Shown: in pieces, positions 8,357 to 16,957 of the stretch
How the letters are laid out: every line of letters starts with the position of its first letter
How positions within the stretch are numbered: the stretch's first letter is position 1
NCBI GenBank assembly: GCA_035335645.1
Contig: DAOQMM010000027.1
Span: 1 to 34,605 of the forward strand
DNA: 34,605 nt
Origin: Zoogloea sp035335645
GTDB lineage: Bacteria > Pseudomonadota > Gammaproteobacteria > Burkholderiales > Rhodocyclaceae
Direction of reading: 5' to 3'
The notes under the pieces: model-generated
Seen by the model: only the letters and a program-made list of their open reading frames with translations
What the model was told of the DNA's origin: nothing
Databases searched by the model: none
Made by a program: the position numbers and the translations under genes

Positions 8357-9007
8357 ATGAATGCATCCGACGTCGTCCAGTTCCTCAAGGACCATCCCGG
8401 CTTCTTCGACGACAACCCGTCGCTGCTGACCGAGCTCACCTTCACCCACCCCCACGCCGGCCAGGCCATCTCCCTCACCGAACGGCAGCTCCTCGCCCTG
8501 CGGGAGCGCATCGCCCAGCTGGAGGACAAGTTCGCCGAGCTGCTGGAGTTCGGCGAGGAGAACGACGGCATCAGCGAGAAGGTGCACCGCCTGACCCTGT
8601 CCCTGCTGGAAGCCGAGGACTTCGAATCCATCCGCCAGGCCATCTACACCCACCTGCTGGAGGATTTCTCGGTGCCCCACGTGGCCTTCCGGGTGTGGAA
8701 CAGCGTGCTGTCCCGCAGCAGCCCGGAATTCTCGCCGGTCAGCGAGGCGGTGCGCTTCTTCACCGGCGACCTGGGCGACCCGTATTGCGGCCCGCCCAAT
8801 CAGGACGAGGTCATTGCCTGGTTCGGCCCCGCGGCCCGGCACATCCGCTCCGTCGCCCTGGTGCCCCTCGCCCGCGACGACCAGCCCTTCGGCCTGCTGG
8901 CCATGGGCAGCGAGGACTCCGAGCGCTTCTATCCCGAAATGGGCACGCTCTACGTCACCCGCATCGGCGAGATGGTGGCCTGTGCCCTCCGCCGCCAGCT
9001 CGGCTGA
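8357..9007 (+). CDS. DUF484 family protein, GAF-like fold
   Basis: 216 residues. DUF484 proteins have an N-terminal helical region (here VVQFLKDHPGFFDDNPSLL, about 6-24) and a coiled stretch with LTERQLLALRERIAQLE (about 41-57), followed by a GAF-like domain. The C-terminal segment with VALVPLARDDQPFGLLAMGS fits that fold. In many proteobacteria the gene is followed immediately by xerC, and a role linked to chromosome dimer resolution has been guessed from that. Here xerC is not next; its place is taken by a palindromic repeat whose left end overlaps the DUF484 stop codon. The function is unproven. Confidence 0.88.
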   Translation: MNASDVVQFLKDHPGFFDDNPSLLTELTFTHPHAGQAISLTERQLLALRERIAQLEDKFAELLEFGEENDGISEKVHRLTLSLLEAEDFESIRQAIYTHLLEDFSVPHVAFRVWNSVLSRSSPEFSPVSEAVRFFTGDLGDPYCGPPNQDEVIAWFGPAARHIRSVALVPLARDDQPFGLLAMGSEDSERFYPEMGTLYVTRIGEMVACALRRQLG

Positions 9008-9125
9008 GGGGTGCATAAAGCTACTGCGCCGGCCGATCTCGCGACTGCGATGCTCGCCGTACGTCTTGTACGGCTGCGCTTCTCGTCACGACCTCGACCG
9101 GCTCGCGACGCTTTCTGCACCCCTC
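9006..9125. repeat. REP/MITE-like long imperfect palindrome
   Basis: The outer arms GAGGGGTGCATAAAGC (9006-9021) and GCTTTCTGCACCCCTC (9110-9125) match as inverted repeats at 15 of 16 positions. The inside is also inverted but imperfect: GCCGG near the left (9028-9032) faces CCGGC on the right, and GCCGTAC near the centre faces GTACGGC across a short CTT-type loop. The RNA could fold into one long hairpin on either strand. The left arm overlaps the DUF484 stop. It codes for nothing convincing and resembles the non-autonomous repeats seen between genes in Rhodocyclales. Copy number elsewhere cannot be seen from here. Confidence 0.75.
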
Positions 9126-9254
9126 TGACGCGGGGTCGGGCGATCCGGCCCGGACGCGCTTTCCTCACTCCGAACTCATTGCACGTGCTCAGCGCACGCG
9201 ATTCCGACGCGGCGCCCAACCGCGTGCCGCTCAACCCCACTGAATTGCTTCGTC

Positions 9255-10445
9255 ATGGCTGACCTGATTCTCCTCCCCGGCAAGGAACGTTCCGTGCTCC
9301 GTCGTCACCCCTGGATCTTCGCCGGCTCGGTGGCGCGGCTGGAGGGGCGGGCGCGGCCGGGCGACACGGTGATCGTCAAGGATGCCCAGGGCACGCCGCT
9401 GGCGCGGGCGGCCTGGTCGCCGTCGTCCCAGATCCGGGCGCGGGTGTGGAGCTTCGATCCGGACCTGTCGGTGGATCACGCCTGGTTCAAGCGGGCGGTC
9501 GCGGCCTCGGTGGCGCGGCGGGCGGCGCATCCGTGGCTGGCGGGGCAGGACGGCGTGCGCCTGATCCACGGCGAATCCGACGGCCTGCCCGGCGTCATCG
9601 CCGACCGCTACGGCGAGGTGGTGGTGGTCCAGCTCACCAGCGCCGGTTCGGACAAATGGCGCGATGCGATCGTCGCCGGGCTGGCCCAGGCCACCGGCTG
9701 CCGCGCGGTCTACGAGCGCTCCGACTCGGACGTGCGCAAGCTCGAAGGCCTGGAGCCGGTCACCGGCCTGGTGCATGGCGCGCTGCCGGATGCGCCGCTC
9801 ACCATCGTCGAGCACGGCGTGCGCATGGAGGTGGACGTGGCCGCGGGCCACAAGACCGGCTTCTACCTGGATCAGCGCGACAACCGCCGCCTCACCGGCC
9901 AGCTTGCCGCCGGCCGGGACGTGCTCAACTGCTTCTGCTACACGGGCGGCTTTTCCCTGCAGGCCCTGGCTGGCGGCGCCCGCAGCGTGCTGTCCATCGA
10001 CTCCTCCGGGCCGGCGCTGGCCACCGCGGCGCGCAATGTGGCGCTCAACCCGCAGCTCGACGCCGCCCGCGCCGAATGGCGCGAGGACGACGTCTTCCAG
10101 GCGCTCCGCGCACTGCGCGCCGAGGGACGCCGTTTCGACCTGATCATCCTCGACCCGCCCAAGTTCGCCCCCTCCGCCGCCCACGCGGAGCGCGCCGCGC
10201 GGGCCTACAAGGACATCAATCTCCTCGGTTTGCGTTTGCTCAAAGAAGGGGGAATCCTGATGACCTACTCTTGCTCCGGAGGCATCGGGCTGGAGCTGTT
10301 CCAGAAGATCGTGGCCGGAGCTGCGGCCGACGTGGGGGTGGATGCGCGGATCCTGCACCGGCTCTGCGCGGCACCGGATCACCCCGTCGGCCTCGCAGTG
10401 CCGGAAGGTGAATATCTGAAAGGGCTGGCCTGCCAGGTGTCATGA
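9255..10445 (+). CDS. rlmI: 23S rRNA m5C1962 methyltransferase RlmI
   Basis: 396 residues, matching RlmI in length and order. The N-terminal PUA domain (about 1-75) has RRHPWIFAGSVARLEG. HGESDGLPGVIADRYG (105-120) and HKTGFYLDQRDNRR (199-212) are family hallmarks. The SAM-binding motif is NCFCYTGGFSLQALAGG (225-241), the acidic loop is SIDSS, and the catalytic region has LDPPKF (299-304) and the Cys of SCSGG (C340). It methylates a single cytosine in 23S rRNA. The ATG at 9255 lacks a clear ribosome-binding site. About 130 bp without recognisable features separate it from the palindromic repeat. Confidence 0.95.
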   Translation: MADLILLPGKERSVLRRHPWIFAGSVARLEGRARPGDTVIVKDAQGTPLARAAWSPSSQIRARVWSFDPDLSVDHAWFKRAVAASVARRAAHPWLAGQDGVRLIHGESDGLPGVIADRYGEVVVVQLTSAGSDKWRDAIVAGLAQATGCRAVYERSDSDVRKLEGLEPVTGLVHGALPDAPLTIVEHGVRMEVDVAAGHKTGFYLDQRDNRRLTGQLAAGRDVLNCFCYTGGFSLQALAGGARSVLSIDSSGPALATAARNVALNPQLDAARAEWREDDVFQALRALRAEGRRFDLIILDPPKFAPSAAHAERAARAYKDINLLGLRLLKEGGILMTYSCSGGIGLELFQKIVAGAAADVGVDARILHRLCAAPDHPVGLAVPEGEYLKGLACQVS

Positions 10446-10566
10446 GAGTGCCCAAAGCGGGTAGTCCGGGGGTTTGAGCCGCGGCGCGGGTGTGTATCCT
10501 GCGCGGCTTGTCGCCGGGAGCGCCGCACAGGGCACACCGTACCGGTGGTCCCTTTCGGAGAGCTCC

Positions 10567-11094
10567 ATGAATGCCTCGACGCCCGTAGTGCCCGAACCGC
10601 ATGTTTCCGATGCGACACCCGGCGAGGCCGACAACCCCACCCTGCGTCGCTACCGGCGGATGCTGTCGCTGCTCCTGGCGCGCTACACCCTGCGCCATCT
10701 GGTGCGCCTCTACGCAGCCTTCGAGGGCGACCTGCTGCTGCCCATCGTGCTGGGTGAAGTGGGTCTCTACAACGTCAGCGGCATGGACGTGGACGAAGCG
10801 GCGCGCGGCCAGTTCCGCTGCGGCTGCGACGAGGATTTCCGCAAGCTCGTGTTGCGGCCCTGCAATGCGTTCTCCATCAGTTCCTCCACCGGCATCCCGC
10901 GCGAGACCGTCCGCCGCAAGGTGGCGCGCCTGGCGGAACTGGGCTGGATCGTGCGCGACAGCCGGGGCGGCCTGACCATCACGGCCAAGGCCGCGGCGGA
11001 ATGCCTGCAACCCTTCGACCGGGAAAATCTCGCCGACTTCCTGAACACCGCCGAGCGCCTGCGCACGCTGCTCACGGCCGAAATCAAGGCCTGA
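10567..11094 (+). CDS. Winged-helix transcriptional regulator, unnamed family
   Basis: 175 residues. Residues about 30-75 are helical and hydrophobic (LARYTLRHLVRLYAAFEGDL). Residues about 103-140 form a winged helix-turn-helix: SISSSTGIPRETVRRKVARL (recognition helix near 111-121) followed by the wing GWIVRDSRGGLTIT. A cysteine pair (CGC, 85-87) precedes it. The ATG at 10567 is chosen because GGAGAGC lies just before it; an upstream in-frame start at 10474 has no ribosome site. The gene stands alone between rlmI and the convergent BamE-like gene, so the neighbours do not reveal its targets. Confidence 0.75.
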   Translation: MNASTPVVPEPHVSDATPGEADNPTLRRYRRMLSLLLARYTLRHLVRLYAAFEGDLLLPIVLGEVGLYNVSGMDVDEAARGQFRCGCDEDFRKLVLRPCNAFSISSSTGIPRETVRRKVARLAELGWIVRDSRGGLTITAKAAAECLQPFDRENLADFLNTAERLRTLLTAEIKA

Positions 11095-11143
11095 ACGCCT
11101 TTCCGGATGACGGCCCCGCGTGCGGACCCGGGGCGCGGCTTGC

Positions 11144-11626
11144 TCAACCGCGGGGCTGCACGCTGCGGCTGGTTCCGGTGACGCGTCCGTCCCGGTCGAA
11201 GTGCACATTGAAGAACACGTCCGCGCTCACCTCCGGCGGCAGACGCCAGTCCCACACCTCTTCCTGCTTGAGCGCAAAGGTCTGCACGGTCCGCGGCTTG
11301 CCCAGCAGACGGCGCACCTGATCCTTGTCCCAACCCGCCTGCACGCGGGCGAAGTTCTGCGGCGTGAGGACGTTCTCGAGGCTGCGCAGCACATTGTCCG
11401 GCCCGATGGTGGCCATGAAGCATTCGGTGCCCTCGGGCTGACGGCTGTATTCCCAGGTCACGCTGCCGTCCGCGTTGCGCCATTCGATGCCCGGCGTGCC
11501 AAGGCGGTCGCGCACGTCGTAGCCGGTGGACACGCCGGGCTTGAGGTCCTTCAGGGTGACCGCGTCGCAGGCCCCCAGGCCGAGGGCGGCGGCTGCGCTG
11601 CACAGCAGGGTGACGAGGGAACGCAT
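11144..11626 (-). CDS. BamE-like (SmpA/OmlA domain) lipoprotein
   Basis: 160 residues. The signal peptide ends in the lipobox LGLGAC, with C20 as the lipid attachment site. Two BamE-type units can be seen, each with the pattern short helix, LG.P, then aromatic strand: DVRDRLGTPGIEWRNADG (about 38-55) and DKDQVRRLLGKPRTV, followed by VWDWRLPP. BamE domains act in the outer-membrane beta-barrel assembly machine. This protein is longer than typical BamE, so it is a paralogue rather than BamE itself. AGGAAG eight bases upstream fixes the ATG at 11626. It is divergent from the first liv gene. Confidence 0.75.
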   Translation of the reverse strand: MRSLVTLLCSAAAALGLGACDAVTLKDLKPGVSTGYDVRDRLGTPGIEWRNADGSVTWEYSRQPEGTECFMATIGPDNVLRSLENVLTPQNFARVQAGWDKDQVRRLLGKPRTVQTFALKQEEVWDWRLPPEVSADVFFNVHFDRDGRVTGTSRSVQPRG

Positions 11627-11755
11627 GGCGGGCACTTCCTTTCCGACGCCGGCCGTTCAAACCCGGCAGGCTTGGTTACAATTCCCGGCTGCGGCGGTCC
11701 GGGCAAGGTCCGGGCCGATTCTGGCACGAATGCCCCTTGCGGAGAACCGACCCCG

Positions 11756-12871
11756 ATGAAACGCCTGCTCACCTGCTGCGTCCTGGCCGCTGCCCTCGCG
11801 GGCCCCGCCCGCGCGGACACGGTGGTGAAGATCGGCTTCGCCGGCCCCCTCACCGGGCCCATCGCCCACGTGGGCAAGGACGAACAGTTCGGCGCCCAGC
11901 TCGCCCTCGATGACGTCAACGCCAAAGGCCTCACGCTCAACGGGCAGAAGGTGAAGTTCGAGCTGGTGCCCGAGGACGACCAGGCCGACCCCCGTGTCGC
12001 CACCACGGTGGCCCAGCGCCTCGCCGACGCCGGCGTGAAGGGCGTGGTCGGGCACGTCACTTCTGGCGCGGCGATTCCCGCCTCGCGCATCTACGAGCAG
12101 GCCGGGATTCCCGCCATCACCCCGTCGTCCACCACGCCCAAGCTCACCCAGCAGGGCTTCCGCAGCATCTACCGGGTCATCGCCAACGACCTGCAGCAGG
12201 GCGCCGCCATGGCACGGTTCGCCACCGGCGTGCTCAAGGCCCAGCGCATCGCCATCATCGACGACCGCACGGCCTATGGCCAGGGTCTCGCCGACGCGCT
12301 GGTCGAGAGCCTCAAAGGCCTCGGCGTGACGCCGGTCGGGCGGGAATTCACCCACGACAAGGCCACCGACTTCACCGCCATCCTCACCAGGCTGAAGGCC
12401 ACCCGCCCCGACGCGGTGTTCTACGGCGGCATGGACGCCCAGGGCGCGCCGCTCCTCAAGCAGATGCAACAGCTCGGCCTCAAGGTGCGCTTCCTCGGCG
12501 GCGACGGCGTGTGCACCGCCGAGATGATCCGCATCGCCGGCCCGGCCCTGAGCGGCGACGTGTATTGCACCCAGGCCGGCCTGGCCATGGACCGCATGCC
12601 CGGCGGCAAGGACTTCGGCGCCCGCTTCAGGAAGCGCTTCAACGCCGACGTGCAGCTCTACGCGCCTTACAGCTACGATGCGACGATGGCCCTCGTCGAG
12701 GCGATGAAGCTGGCCAACTCGGCCGAGCCGGCCAAATATCTGCCCCTGATGCAGAAGGTGTCCTTCAAGGGCGTCACCGGCCCGATCGCCTTCGATGCCC
12801 GCGGCGACAGCCGCGAAGGGGGCGTGAGCCTCTACCAGTTCAACGCCGGCAGGTGGGAATCCCGCAACTGA
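11756..12871 (+). CDS. Branched-chain amino acid ABC transporter, periplasmic binding protein (first copy)
   Basis: 371 residues of the LivJ/type I periplasmic-binding fold. The signal peptide ends ARA before DTVVKIG. Family blocks include FAGPLTGPIAHVGKD, EDDQADPRVATTVAQRL, GHVTSGAAIPASRIY, IIDDRTAYGQGLAD and MPGGKDFGARF. The ATG at 11756 is chosen because the signal peptide starts there; the open frame extends upstream through the BamE-like gene region without meaning. It is followed after 56 bp by a clear paralogue. It presumably captures leucine-type or related amino acids for the LivHMGF transporter downstream; the exact ligand is not visible. Confidence 0.92.
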   Translation: MKRLLTCCVLAAALAGPARADTVVKIGFAGPLTGPIAHVGKDEQFGAQLALDDVNAKGLTLNGQKVKFELVPEDDQADPRVATTVAQRLADAGVKGVVGHVTSGAAIPASRIYEQAGIPAITPSSTTPKLTQQGFRSIYRVIANDLQQGAAMARFATGVLKAQRIAIIDDRTAYGQGLADALVESLKGLGVTPVGREFTHDKATDFTAILTRLKATRPDAVFYGGMDAQGAPLLKQMQQLGLKVRFLGGDGVCTAEMIRIAGPALSGDVYCTQAGLAMDRMPGGKDFGARFRKRFNADVQLYAPYSYDATMALVEAMKLANSAEPAKYLPLMQKVSFKGVTGPIAFDARGDSREGGVSLYQFNAGRWESRN

Positions 12872-12927
12872 CCGGCCCCGATATTGCTTGACCGTCCTTG
12901 CCGTCCCCATCCACAGGAGAATCGCCC

Positions 12928-14040
12928 ATGAAACACACCCTCGTCGCACTCGCCGTGCTCGGTCTTGGTGCATCGGCCGTCCACGCCCAGGAAGTCGTCA
13001 AGCTCGGTACCGCCGCGCCCCTCACCGGCACGCAGGCCCACCTGGGCAAGGACATCGAGAACGGTGTGCGGCTGGCCGTCGAGGAATACAACGCCAAGGG
13101 CGTGACCCTGGGCGGCAAGAAGGTCAAGTTCGAAGTCCAGGCCGAGGATGACCAGGCCGACCCCCGCGCCGCCACCACCGTGGCCCAGCGCCTTGTGGAC
13201 AGCGGCGTGAAGGGCGTCGTCGGGCACCTCAACTCCGGCGCCTCGATTCCCGCCTCGCGCATCTACAACGACGCCGGACTGCCCCAGATCTCCCCCGCCT
13301 CCACCAATCCCAAGCTCACCCAGCAGAACTTCAAGGCGGTCTTCCGCACCATCGCCAACGACGTGCAGCAGGGCCTCGCCATCGGCAAGTACGCCGCCAC
13401 CAAGCTGGGCAAGAAGATCGCCCTCATCGACGACCGCACGGCCTACGGCCAGGGCCTGGCGGACGAGGTGGAGAAGGCCGTCAAGGCCAGCGGCGGCCAG
13501 ATCGTCGGCCGCGAATTCACCAGCGACAAGGCCAACGACTTCCAGGCCATCCTGACCCGCATCAAGGGCCAGAACCCGGACGTGATCGTTTATAGCGGCA
13601 TGGACACCCAGGGCGGCCCCATGCTCAAGCAGATCAAGCAGCTGGGCATCAACGCCAAGTTCATCACCGGCGACGGCGGCTGCACCGGCGAGATCATCAA
13701 GCTGGCGGGCGACGCCATCGGCGCCAACGCCTACTGCACCCAGCCCGGCCTGCCCCTGGAGCAGATGCCCGGCGGCAAGGACTTCAACGCCCGCTTCAAG
13801 AAGCGCTTCAATGCCGACGTGCAGATCTACGCCCCCTACGCCTACGACGCCACCTCGGCCATCATCGAAGCCATGAAGGCTGCCAACTCGGCCGATCCGG
13901 CCAGGTATGCGCCGGCCATTGCCAAGGTGAACTTCCCCGGCGTGATCGGCAAGGTCGCCTTCGACGCCAAGGGCGACATCCTGGACGGTGCCGTCACGGT
14001 CTACCAGTTCAAGGGCGGCAAGTGGGAACCCACCCGCTGA
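12928..14040 (+). CDS. livJ: Branched-chain amino acid ABC transporter, periplasmic binding protein (second copy)
   Basis: 370 residues, with signal peptide MKHTLVALAVLGLGASAVHA cleaved before QEVVKLG. It aligns without large gaps to the preceding protein, sharing EDDQADPR, TTVAQRL, IDDRTAYGQGLAD, MPGGKDF and KRFNADVQ. The copies differ in the predicted pocket region: SGASIPASRIYNDAGLPQISPAS here against SGAAIPASRIYEQAGIPAITPSS-like sequence in the first. CAGGAGA precedes the ATG. A strong hairpin lies just after the stop, before livH. This copy looks like the principal LivJ, inferred only from its position next to the permease genes. Confidence 0.93.
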   Translation: MKHTLVALAVLGLGASAVHAQEVVKLGTAAPLTGTQAHLGKDIENGVRLAVEEYNAKGVTLGGKKVKFEVQAEDDQADPRAATTVAQRLVDSGVKGVVGHLNSGASIPASRIYNDAGLPQISPASTNPKLTQQNFKAVFRTIANDVQQGLAIGKYAATKLGKKIALIDDRTAYGQGLADEVEKAVKASGGQIVGREFTSDKANDFQAILTRIKGQNPDVIVYSGMDTQGGPMLKQIKQLGINAKFITGDGGCTGEIIKLAGDAIGANAYCTQPGLPLEQMPGGKDFNARFKKRFNADVQIYAPYAYDATSAIIEAMKAANSADPARYAPAIAKVNFPGVIGKVAFDAKGDILDGAVTVYQFKGGKWEPTR

Positions 14041-14056
14041 TCTGAGTCTTCCGACC

Positions 14057-14084
14057 GCGGGGTGCGCCGGCCGGTGCGCCCCGC
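14057..14084 (+). other. Intercistronic hairpin between livJ and livH
   Basis: GCGGGGTGCGCCGG is followed directly by CCGGTGCGCCCCGC. With two G-T wobbles this gives about 12 paired positions and a GGCC loop. No T-tract follows, so transcription should continue. Such hairpins after a binding-protein gene often protect the upstream mRNA and raise binding protein above permease; that role is inferred here. Confidence 0.6.
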
Positions 14085-14131
14085 CCGGACCGGCCCGCGC
14101 CGGCCTTCCCTTCCCGTTCCGGGTCGCTTCG

Positions 14132-15064
14132 ATGGAAACCCTTCTGCAACAGGTGGTCAATGGACTGGTGGTGGGCAGCGTGTACGCCCTCATCGCCCTC
14201 GGCTACACCATGGTCTACGGCATCCTCGGCCTGATCAACTTCGCCCACGGCGACGTGCTGATGGTCGGCGCCCTGGTGGCGCTGGAGGCCATCGAACTGA
14301 TCCAGGCCCGCTGGCCGGACCTGGGCGCGATCCCCACGCTGCTCGCCGGCCTCGGCGTGGCCACCGCCACCTGCATGGCCCTCGGCTACACCATCGAGCG
14401 CACCGCCTACCGCCGCCTGCGCAATGCGCCGCGGCTGGCGCCGCTGATCACCGCCATCGGCATGTCCTTCCTGCTCCAGACCGTCGCCATGATCGTCTGG
14501 GGCCGCAACTACCACACCTTCCCGCAGCTGGTCTCCACCACACCGCTGGAACCCGTCAGCGGCGTCTTCATCACGCCCGTGCAGATCGTCATCCTGGCCA
14601 CCTCGGCGCTGCTGATGGTGGCCCTGGTGCTGCTGGTGAACAAGACCCGCCTCGGCCGCGCCATGCGTGCCACCGCCGAGAACCACCGGGTCGCAAGCCT
14701 GATGGGCGTGGATACCAACAAGATCATCGCCTCCACCTTCATCATCGGTTCCGGCCTGGCCGCCGTGGCGGGGGTGATGTTCTCGTCCAACTACGGCATC
14801 GCCCATTACGCCATGGGCTTCATGCCCGGCCTCAAGGCCTTCACTGCCGCAGTGCTGGGGGGCATCGGCAACCTGGGCGGCGCCATGCTCGGCGGCATCG
14901 TCCTGGGCCTGGTGGAATCCATCGGCGCCGGCTACATCGAGGACATGAGCTTCGGCTTCCTCAACTCCAGCTACCAGGACATCTTCGCCTTCGCCATCCT
15001 CGGCATCGTGCTGATCTTCCGGCCGACCGGCCTCCTGGGCGAACGCGTCGCCGACCGGGCCTGA
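14132..15064 (+). CDS. livH: Branched-chain amino acid ABC transporter permease LivH
   Basis: 310-residue inner-membrane permease with about eight hydrophobic segments. It starts METLLQQVVNGLVVGSVYAL and contains GYTMVYGILGLINFAHGD (about 27-44), the classic LivH opening. RAMRATAENHRVASLMGVD is the cytoplasmic coupling loop that contacts the ATPase. GGIGNLGGAMLGGIVLGL lies in a late membrane segment. A longer in-frame extension to 13988 runs through the end of livJ and the hairpin, so ATG 14132 is chosen even though its ribosome site is weak. livM begins five bases after the stop. It forms a heterodimeric channel with LivM. Confidence 0.96.
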   Translation: METLLQQVVNGLVVGSVYALIALGYTMVYGILGLINFAHGDVLMVGALVALEAIELIQARWPDLGAIPTLLAGLGVATATCMALGYTIERTAYRRLRNAPRLAPLITAIGMSFLLQTVAMIVWGRNYHTFPQLVSTTPLEPVSGVFITPVQIVILATSALLMVALVLLVNKTRLGRAMRATAENHRVASLMGVDTNKIIASTFIIGSGLAAVAGVMFSSNYGIAHYAMGFMPGLKAFTAAVLGGIGNLGGAMLGGIVLGLVESIGAGYIEDMSFGFLNSSYQDIFAFAILGIVLIFRPTGLLGERVADRA

Positions 15065-15068
15065 TGCC

Positions 15069-16169
15069 ATGAACGAACTCGCCCTCGCCATCCCCTACCT
15101 CGGCCGCCGCCACCCCGCCGCCGCCCGCGCGGTGGTGCTCCTGCTGGCCTTCGCCGCGCCGCTCATCGCCATTCTGTTCGGCAAGACCTGGGTGCGCATC
15201 CTCGATTTCGCGATGCTCTACGTGATGCTCGCCATCGGACTCAACCTGGTGGTGGGCTTCGCCGGCCTCCTCGACCTGGGCTACATCGCCTTTTACGCGG
15301 TGGGGGCCTACACCTTCGCCTTCCTGGCCTCGCCCCACTTCGACCTGCACCTGCCCTTCTGGCTGGTGCTGCCCCTGGGCGCAGCCTTCGCCGCCCTGGC
15401 CGGCATCATCCTCGGCCTGCCCACCCTGCGCCTGCGCGGCGACTATCTGGCCATCGTCACTCTGGGTTTCGGCGAGATCGTGCGCATCTTCCTCAACAAC
15501 CTGAACCACCCGGTGAACATCACCAACGGCCCTCAGGGCATCAACATGATCGACCCGCTGGTGCTGTTCGGCTGGGACATCTCACGCCCGCTGAAGATCG
15601 GCGACGAGATCACGGTCAATTCCCTGTTCCTGTACTACTACGTCTTCCTCGCCTGTGTGGCCCTGTCGGTGATGCTGGTGCAGCGTCTGCAGGTGTCCCG
15701 GGTCGGCCGCGCCTGGGCGGCGATCCGCGACGACGAGCTGGCGGCCAAGGCCATCGGCATCGACACCCGCAACATGAAGCTCCTCGCCTTCTCCCTCGGC
15801 GCCACTTTCGGCGGCGTCTCGGGCGGGCTGTTTGCCGCCTTCCAGGGCTTCGTCTCGCCGGAGAGCTTCTCGCTGATGGAATCCATCGCGGTGCTGACCA
15901 TGATCGTCTTTGGCGGCATGGGCAACCTGGCCGGCGTCATCGTCGGCGCGCTGGCCCTCACCGCCCTGCCGGAAGTCCTCCGCCACGTGGCCGTGCCCCT
16001 GCAGCAGTCCCTCTTCGACCGGGTGATCCTCGATCCCGAGGTGCTGCGCATGCTGCTCCTGTCCCTGGCCATGATCTTCATGATGCTGCTGCGCCCGGCC
16101 GGCCTGATCCCCGCCCACAGCCGCTATTCGCGCCCCGAGCTGGTGCTGGGCAAGGAGTCGGCGCGGTGA
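15069..16169 (+). CDS. livM: Branched-chain amino acid ABC transporter permease LivM
   Basis: 366-residue inner-membrane permease. After a short N-terminal arm come hydrophobic segments with YVMLAIGLNLVVGFAGLLDL (about 51-70) and GYIAFYAVGAY, diagnostic of LivM. LPTLRLRGDYLAIVTLGFGE follows. The ATPase-coupling loop is RAWAAIRDDELAAKAIGID. GGMGNLAGVIVGA lies in the last part. It partners LivH. The stop overlaps the GTG start of livG by four bases (GTGA), so the two are translationally coupled. Confidence 0.96.
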   Translation: MNELALAIPYLGRRHPAAARAVVLLLAFAAPLIAILFGKTWVRILDFAMLYVMLAIGLNLVVGFAGLLDLGYIAFYAVGAYTFAFLASPHFDLHLPFWLVLPLGAAFAALAGIILGLPTLRLRGDYLAIVTLGFGEIVRIFLNNLNHPVNITNGPQGINMIDPLVLFGWDISRPLKIGDEITVNSLFLYYYVFLACVALSVMLVQRLQVSRVGRAWAAIRDDELAAKAIGIDTRNMKLLAFSLGATFGGVSGGLFAAFQGFVSPESFSLMESIAVLTMIVFGGMGNLAGVIVGALALTALPEVLRHVAVPLQQSLFDRVILDPEVLRMLLLSLAMIFMMLLRPAGLIPAHSRYSRPELVLGKESAR

Positions 16170-16957
16170 TCACCCTCCTCGAAGCCCGCGGCATCACCAA
16201 GCGCTTCGGCGGCCTTACCGCCCTGTCGGACGTGTCCCTGACCATCCGCAAGGGCGAGGTCTACGGCCTCATCGGCCCCAACGGCGCTGGCAAGACCACC
16301 TTTTTCAACGTCCTCACCGGCGCCTACACCGCCGAAGAAGGCGAGCTGGTCTTCAACGGCACCGAGCTGCCCGCCGGCAAGCCCCACCGCGTGGTCGAGG
16401 CCGGCATCGCCCGCACCTTCCAGAACATCCGCCTGTTCCGCGACATGACCGCCCTCGAGAACGTCATGGCCGGCCACCACATCCGCTCCCGCGCCAACCC
16501 TTTCGCCATCCTGCTGCAGACCCGCCAGGCCCGCGAGGAAGAACGCCTGATCACCGAACGGGCCTACGAACTGCTGCGCTACGTGGGCATCGAGCGCTTT
16601 GCCGACACCGTGTCGAAAAACCTCTCCTACGGCGACCAGCGCCGCCTGGAGATCGCCCGCGCCCTCGCCACCGAGCCCCAGCTCCTCGCCCTCGACGAAC
16701 CGGCCGCCGGCATGAACGCCACCGAGACCGGCCGCCTGCGGGATCTCGTCCAGACCATCCGCCACGACGGCATCACCGTGCTCCTCATCGAGCACGACGT
16801 GAAGCTCGTCATGGGCCTGTGCGACCGCCTTGCCGTGCTCGACTTCGGCCGCAAGATCGCCGAGGACGTGCCCGCCGAGGTCCAGCGCAACGAAGCCGTC
16901 ATCGCCGCCTATCTGGGCGGCCACAGCACGGCCGCGGCCGTGAAGGAGGCGTCATGA
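16166..16957 (+). CDS. livG: Branched-chain amino acid ABC transporter ATP-binding protein LivG
   Basis: 263 residues, one of the two ATPases that power LivHM. Walker A is GPNGAGKTT, the signature is LSYGDQRRLEIARAL, and Walker B is LLALDEP. The LivG-specific insertion between Walker A and the signature has ARTFQNIRLFRDMTALENV. AAGMNATET follows Walker B. Translation starts at GTG inside the livM stop. The stop overlaps the livF ATG (ATGA), so livM, livG and livF form a continuous coupled series. Confidence 0.96.
   Translation: MITLLEARGITKRFGGLTALSDVSLTIRKGEVYGLIGPNGAGKTTFFNVLTGAYTAEEGELVFNGTELPAGKPHRVVEAGIARTFQNIRLFRDMTALENVMAGHHIRSRANPFAILLQTRQAREEERLITERAYELLRYVGIERFADTVSKNLSYGDQRRLEIARALATEPQLLALDEPAAGMNATETGRLRDLVQTIRHDGITVLLIEHDVKLVMGLCDRLAVLDFGRKIAEDVPAEVQRNEAVIAAYLGGHSTAAAVKEAS

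Noticed and set aside
9126..9254. Small open frame and possible gene between the palindromic repeat and rlmI
   Set aside because: The frame runs through the repeat, has no ribosome site and an Arg/Leu/Pro-rich composition typical of noise.
11113..11134. Hairpin between the winged-helix regulator and the BamE-like gene
   Set aside because: Only a six-base GC stem without a T-run; expected often by chance in such GC-rich DNA.
11722..11741. Possible sigma-54 promoter before the first liv gene (CTGGCACGAATGCCCCTTGC)
   Set aside because: The GG and GC are 14 bases apart instead of 10, so RpoN could not bind both elements.
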